Source of the DNA: Odontocerum albicorne
Lineage: Eukaryota; Arthropoda; Insecta; Trichoptera; Odontoceridae
Length of the DNA stretch: 64,000 nucleotides
Direction: 5' to 3'
NCBI GenBank assembly: GCA_949825065.1
Contig: OX463863.1
Coordinates: 17,717,240-17,781,239, forward strand
Shown one piece after another: positions 59,519-64,000 of the stretch. The notes beneath the pieces were generated by a model that did not search any database, was not told the DNA's origin, and saw nothing but the letters and a program-made list of their open reading frames with translations. The first letter of the stretch is position 1. Each line of letters begins with the position of its first letter. The translations under genes were made by a program, and so were the position numbers.

Positions 59519-61798
59519 CATATCGCTACCCTAGTTTGTAAAAATGCTAACTCCACTTTTGTCGAAAAATTACATCGATTCCATTTTTTTCTCGACATTC
59601 AAATACACATGCTATAAAAATTTGACATGTCCAAAATTATTAAAAGTGCCTTGAAAAACGCCTCAAGAAAAACTGATAACTCCTATGCTACCAATTTTAA
59701 CACTGCAAAATGTGTAACTCCACCATTTTGTTTGTGAATCCGTTAGAATCAAGTGACATTGTGGTAGCTGTCAAAATATTTAATTTAAAAGGTGAGTTCG
59801 GTTACGATATTTTGGGAAAAATGCATTATTTACTATGAATATAAGTATGAACACTATTTTTTAAGATAACTACACGGTTTTCCCCCTTATTTATGAATCA
59901 ATATCTTATTCTATACATCTAAAGGTGTTAGAAATTTTTCAACAAGTGTACACTAAATTTTGCATTTTATATATTACTGGATGGACTTAACAAAATTGTG
60001 TTTATTTAAATTAATATGAATATTTGAAGCGTTTAAGTACTTTTATAAGTATTGTCTATTTTTATAGATGAATATCAGAAGAATATTTATGGTTGGATTA
60101 GTGACAGAAAATCGTAGTGACAGAATACCAAGAAAATCGTAAAAGTGGTGAAGAAAATCGTATGAGTGATGATTTTCAAGAAAGTCCAAATGTATTCATG
60201 GAATTGCCAATTTTAGTCGTTGATAGTGATAATGCAGAAATCACATAATATTATGTAAATACGGATACTACTCGGTTAGAAGATTTATCAAAAGTAATTA
60301 TAGAAACACAACCTGACACGGTTCACAATAATATTACAATATAATTATGGAAAGTGCTAATAATATGGATATTGTACAAAATTCGACTGAACTGATACTC
60401 GTAACACAATCCGAGATAGTATTTAACCATTGATGACATTATAAGTGATGATGAAAGCCAAGGAGTCAACATTTCATAAGTGCCGTATTCATATTCAAAT
60501 AATTCTAATGGACCACTTCAACCTACTAAAAAAGTAAGAAAGAAAAGGTTTGACGTAGATAGTTCTTCTTGGTTCTCTAGTTAGAACAAGGCAAACATAG
60601 AGTAAAAAAAATGTATTTAGGAAGAAAAAGGAAAACAATGGATCATGGAATAATAAAATACCGAAGAATGATAAAAAAACGAAAACAAAGGTGTAAATGT
60701 AAAGTTTCTGAAAAGGTGTCTTGAAATGTTATTCTATATCGGATAAGGACAGCATAAACATTTTTAACCAATTTTAGAACTTAAATTGGATAGAAAAACC
60801 AATTTATGTAGAAAAACCAATTTATGTAATGAAAGTTTAAAGGGTAAAAAGACCGAGGGGTAGAATAGATCTGGAAAAATCCATTTGAGTGTTGTCTAGA
60901 ACATTTTTTCTAAGAAAGAATGATTCTGACATACGGGTATGCAAAACGGTGTTTTTTCAAACATTAAATTTAAATAGGATGACAGTATTAAACTGGAAGA
61001 AGCAAAACGGTAGTTTAGAATTTGAAAATGCAATTATTGTTTAAAAAAAGCAGCAGGAATTGATTTGTGGAAGGTAATGAGGATCATACTAACTTTTTTA
61101 ATGAGTTCCAAAAATGAAGTCCCACTTCTGCCGAAAAATAACTTCCAAAAATTACTTGTTGCCCGAATGGAGGTCAAAATATGATTTTATAATTTTTATA
61201 AAACCGAATGGTGCACAACAAGAGATATTACAGCACCTTTCTCGTCTACTTCATTTCACAAACATAATGTGATCTAAATTTGCATTTTCATGTAAAATTA
61301 TTCAAACAATGAAAACTGAAATAGCTACATCAATCACTCTACTTTATTTTTGACTCTATGAATAATAATTTTCTAGTTGTAATTTTTATTTTATTCAACT
61401 TGTTTTATATTGTTTGATTTGTGTACTTTATCATCACTCTCACTCTTGCACTGTTTATATCCAAATAAAATACTTCAAGTTATTTGTTTTTCATTATTAG
61501 ACCTCCATAGTAAAAACTAATATAAATGTGCAATTTTGCTAACTCCTACAATAATTAATTTTTTTTTAAATATTTACGGTCGCAAATTTGCTAACTCCAA
61601 TAATTATCGATAAAATCATGATGCCATAATGATATTTAACTTTTTTTTACTCGGAGTATATCTCTTGGTCGCCTTGATATTTAAGTACAAAAAAATACCA
61701 ATAAGATTTAATTTAGAATAGTTATGCAGTTTTATTGCCACCCTGCAAAGTTTGTATTTATGGAGTTATCAAATTTACAAATTAGGGTAGCGATATGC
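59519..61798 (+). mobile_element. DNA transposon with ~36-bp inverted ends, decayed
   Basis: CATATCGCTACCCTAGTTTG and following bases (from 59519) are inverted at 61763-61798 (CAAATTAGGGTAGCGATATG) over ~36 bp with few mismatches. Between them lies a decayed plus-strand ORF (about 60060-61260). AGCGATAT-TTC-ATATCGCT at 59509-59527 makes the left tip itself palindromic. No clear target duplication; homology of unit III stops at the left end, consistent with an insertion. Confidence 0.68.
60060..61260 (+). pseudogene. Decayed transposon-associated ORF, insect-type family of unknown function
   Basis: Acidic/asparagine-rich start (from ~60070), then a basic part with KKVRKKRFDVDSSSW (~60525) and RCKCKVSEK (~60690), and a clear frame at 60842-61048: VKRPRGRIDLEKS, one TGA, then SRTFFLRKNDSDIRVCKTVF and LNLNRMTVLNWKK. 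Traces of a later part (FNEFQK, then a FYNFYKTEWC-like string) reach about 61215. From memory this order resembles a large family of uncharacterised proteins multiplied in aphid and other insect genomes: Cys-x-Cys box, 'VCK-x-x-F' box, 'F-P-x-x-x-S-H-Y-C' box. At least ten frame breaks. Position between inverted ends suggests it was the transposase. Confidence 0.5.
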
Positions 61799-62365
61799 CT
61801 TAATACATAAATTACAAGGGAGGCAAAAAACTTCATAATATCTACATTTTTTTGTTATTGTATATTTGGTATAATTAGGTTTTTTGTACATTTTATATAA
61901 CTACTTGTAATATTAGTTATCTACTTTTATATTTTTTTTACTTTATGTGGGATACGAGATATTGCGTCCACTAAAGTAACAATATTGTGGCTTACAAGTA
62001 ATTGCTTCTAGCAAATGCACTAATAATAATGTCTACTGTTACAATAAAAACACACACTTCATATAATACATCATAATTTATTTAAAAATCACTATATAAA
62101 ACAGGAATACGCAAAAATAGTATTTATATTACATATTATGACCAAGATAATTGTTTTTTTTTAAATATACAACATATGACCCAGTGAAGTAATACCCAAC
62201 TATATAAAAAAATCATCAAGAAGCAAATGAAATAGATATTATATATCCATAAAGTTAAAAAAAGTACATCAGTTTTTATTGGCTATAAGATTGGAGAAAA
62301 AATATTTTAACAAGCTAAAATACTCCTAGTAATTCTGGTTCAAATAGTCTACAATTTCCAATGTG
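61799..62365. other. AT-rich spacer, no gene recognised
   Basis: Strongly AT-rich, with runs of A and T and no supported ORF. GAGATATTGC at 61956-61965 is inverted at 62587-62596 and may mark ends of a second relic element. Confidence 0.4.
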
Positions 62366-62500
62366 TTATTCGTGAGGAAGGCAGTCATAGGAAGAGGAAC
62401 AATCTGGAGGAATGGCTGATTTAAGTTCTTGGAGATGACGATATTTATGTAAAGGCACTTTTCTTGGAGATGAATCAAGTTTTGGCATCAAACGTCATAA
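62366..62500 (-). pseudogene. C-terminal relic of the same transposon-associated protein family
   Basis: Minus strand reads RLMPKLDSSPRKVPLHKYRH, then LQELKSAIPPDCSS and LPHE with a TAA at 62366-62368. This resembles the K-Y-x-D/H-L-x-x-L ... I-P ... LP C-terminus of the family whose central part is at 60842-61215, but in the opposite orientation. A stop lies just upstream and the remainder is lost. Confidence 0.4.
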
Positions 62501-63656
62501 CAATTAGCATGTGAACTACAGTGAATAATGAGGGTTACGCACGTCATTTCAGTCAACAGGCGGCCATGTTTGTTAATAATTCTATAGCAATATCTCTTAA
62601 CCCTCTTCGCGAGGTATTGCAGCGGACAAAATAGCATACGAGGTATTGCTTTAATTGACTAAGAGACACAAATAATAATTTTTAAGATACGAGCTTTTTC
62701 CAGGTTACGTATTCACACATTTAAAGAAAAAACTAAATCAAACTCATTTCAGATAAAAGTGTGGTATGCGAGGTATTGCTTTACCATGAGCGATATGCTT
62801 GTATGTTGATTGGGGCTTCCCCTGTCTGGTTGGGGCAAGATATTTATTAATTTAGCTATAATTCAATATACGAGTACATAATACCAACAGTTCAATGCTA
62901 CTTCTTTCTTTATATAGTTTAAACAAACTAATTCTTCGTAAATTTTCTTGCGAAGCTAACGAGATTCTGACATCTTCATCCGACATTTAGAGCTTGTCAA
63001 TTCAACCGTCTTTATCACCCCAGTCGGATTCAAAGCTAACTTCACTTCGCAATCACTCTACCGAGAATTATGAATTTACGTTTGAGTTTGACAGTAAAGT
63101 TTTGGTTTCGTAACTTCGGAAACTTTCATAGAAAGAATATCTCGCTATTTAAAATAAACCCCAACAATAAGACAATGTCTGCCTATAACTCTTTTTTCTC
63201 AGTCGATTTCTGTATTAGTGCAGTTCTCTTTAGTTCTCAAAGAAATCGATAGGTATGATCCTGTTGTAGTCTGCGCTGATCTCAGAGGTCTAGAAAAATT
63301 ATTATAAAAGAAACACATATATTTTAGTTTATTTTCCTCAGACCCTCTCAAGGCCGGTCCAATGGACTTTGAATCAAAATAAGGAAAGTAGTCTTTACTT
63401 CACGAATACCAGATACTGGCTCGCTTGGGTTTACTCTGATCTTGTTCAACAAAGGTCAACTTCCACGAATACGTGGTAGCCACCAAGCACAATTAAGTAC
63501 ACCCTCTGGGTGGGCACTAGGACAATCAAATTTAAAGTAATAAAATCACCACAATTAACAAAGGGAGTCATCAGGTAAAAGGTTAAAATAAACATAGCTA
63601 CCTTAACCTGAAGTTTCTCACAATACAATCCTTGAACACTGCTTAAATATAAAGTT
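62501..63656. other. AT-rich sequence, no gene recognised
   Basis: Three copies of GAGGTATTGC lie at 62611, 62640 and 62770. Two 60-codon frames (63070-63252 plus, 63446-63628 minus) have no motif and are probably chance. No RNA gene seen. Confidence 0.4.
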
Positions 63657-63745
63657 TGGCGTGTGCATGCACAACGTCGTGACGCGACTAGGCCTAGGCC
63701 TTATAGGAACGTCAAGGGAGGTGATAGCCTGTCTATCTGAACTGA
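63657..63745 (+). repeat. ~90-bp palindrome-rich module, copy 2
   Basis: Differs from 24029-24117 at only a few positions (e.g. CGACTAGG for CGACAAGG). It keeps the TGTGCATGCACA and GGCCTAGGCC palindromes. At its right end it joins GACGGGTGTGAAATGATG, part of the zinc-finger 5'-flank repeat block. Confidence 0.7.
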
Positions 63746-64000
63746 CGGGTGTGAAATGATGCCATAGAAATTACCATAGACACAAACTCTCTCTCTCTCT
63801 CTCTTTGAATAATGGCCGTGAACTCCTATATATGAAGGAGTATACGCCAGTGTCCAGTGATGTCAGCTTCATAGTATCTAGGTAGTTCTATTCATATGGG
63901 CGACACGGCACATCAAGCAACTCGGCCCAGGACTACTGTTATCTAGTGAGATACTATGGAGTTAAACTATTTTACAACTAAACTACATAGTTTACAACTA
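63746..64000. repeat. Partial copy of the zinc-finger 5'-flank block and CT microsatellite
   Basis: GACGGGTGTGAAATGATGCC and CCATAGACACAAACTC match the flanks at 34550 and 45365. A (CT)9 microsatellite follows (63787-63804), then the best-preserved copy of the ATGGCCGTGAACTCC / TATATATGAAGGAGTATACG motif (63812-63850). The remaining sequence to the window end is unassigned. Confidence 0.6.

Noticed and set aside
63070..63252. 60-codon plus-strand frame near the right end.
   Set aside because: Length is within chance expectation for this composition and no domain or repeat copy supports it.

Overview
This is an AT-rich eukaryotic, almost certainly insect, window. The evidence is spliced minus-strand C2H2 zinc-finger genes with GT-AG introns, several arthropod-type non-LTR retrotransposons (jockey-, CR1- and RTE-like), a Penelope-like element, a mariner, MITE-like hairpins and a long short-unit satellite. 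The order cannot be fixed from the sequence; a hemipteran or another hemimetabolous insect is only a guess. No bacterial-style operons, rRNA, tRNA or CRISPR arrays are visible.

Layout. (1) 1-24025 is a 34-bp satellite of roughly 650 monomers with irregular higher-order structure. It is interrupted once, at 8527-10464, by a 5'-truncated jockey-like LINE flanked by a 13-bp target-site duplication. (2) 24026-29428 is a junk-rich boundary. It holds a ~90-bp palindromic module that recurs at 63657, a cluster of stem-loops, a plus-strand relic of the zinc-finger family's first exon, and a battered CR1-type LINE (ORF2 25651-28050, ORF1 28415-29428). Two internal deletions of that LINE are capped by perfect fold-back palindromes. 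(3) 29508-59495 holds three tandem, same-orientation copies of one segment, each with a three-exon zinc-finger gene on the minus strand: 30430-33730, 40689-44232 and 55346-58487. Copies I and II also carry downstream blocks with an RTE-like LINE, a MITE-like palindrome and a Penelope-like fragment joined to a broken first exon. Copies I and III share the CR1 ORF1 next to the gene. Copy II alone contains a mariner, and copy I preserves the matching empty site. (4) 59519-61798 looks like a DNA transposon with ~36-bp inverted ends and a decayed ORF. A second relic of the same protein family lies in the opposite orientation at 62366-62500. The rest is AT-rich, then the ~90-bp module again and a CT microsatellite.

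Only the three zinc-finger genes look functional. In each, exons 1 and 2 encode related acidic modules with repeated sumoylation-like psi-K-x-E motifs, and exon 3 encodes 20-26 tandem 28-residue fingers joined by TGEKP-type linkers. The finger framework is nearly uniform while the recognition-helix positions vary, as expected for fast-evolving DNA-binding arrays. All three arrays end at the same Tyr-to-stop change, followed by about 500 bp of decayed fingers, so the arrays were shortened before the segment was duplicated. Everything else that codes is mobile-element debris with frameshifts, stops or missing catalytic residues.

Limits: all homology calls are by eye from family motifs. Exon borders are inferred from splice signals, reading phase and comparison of the three copies.
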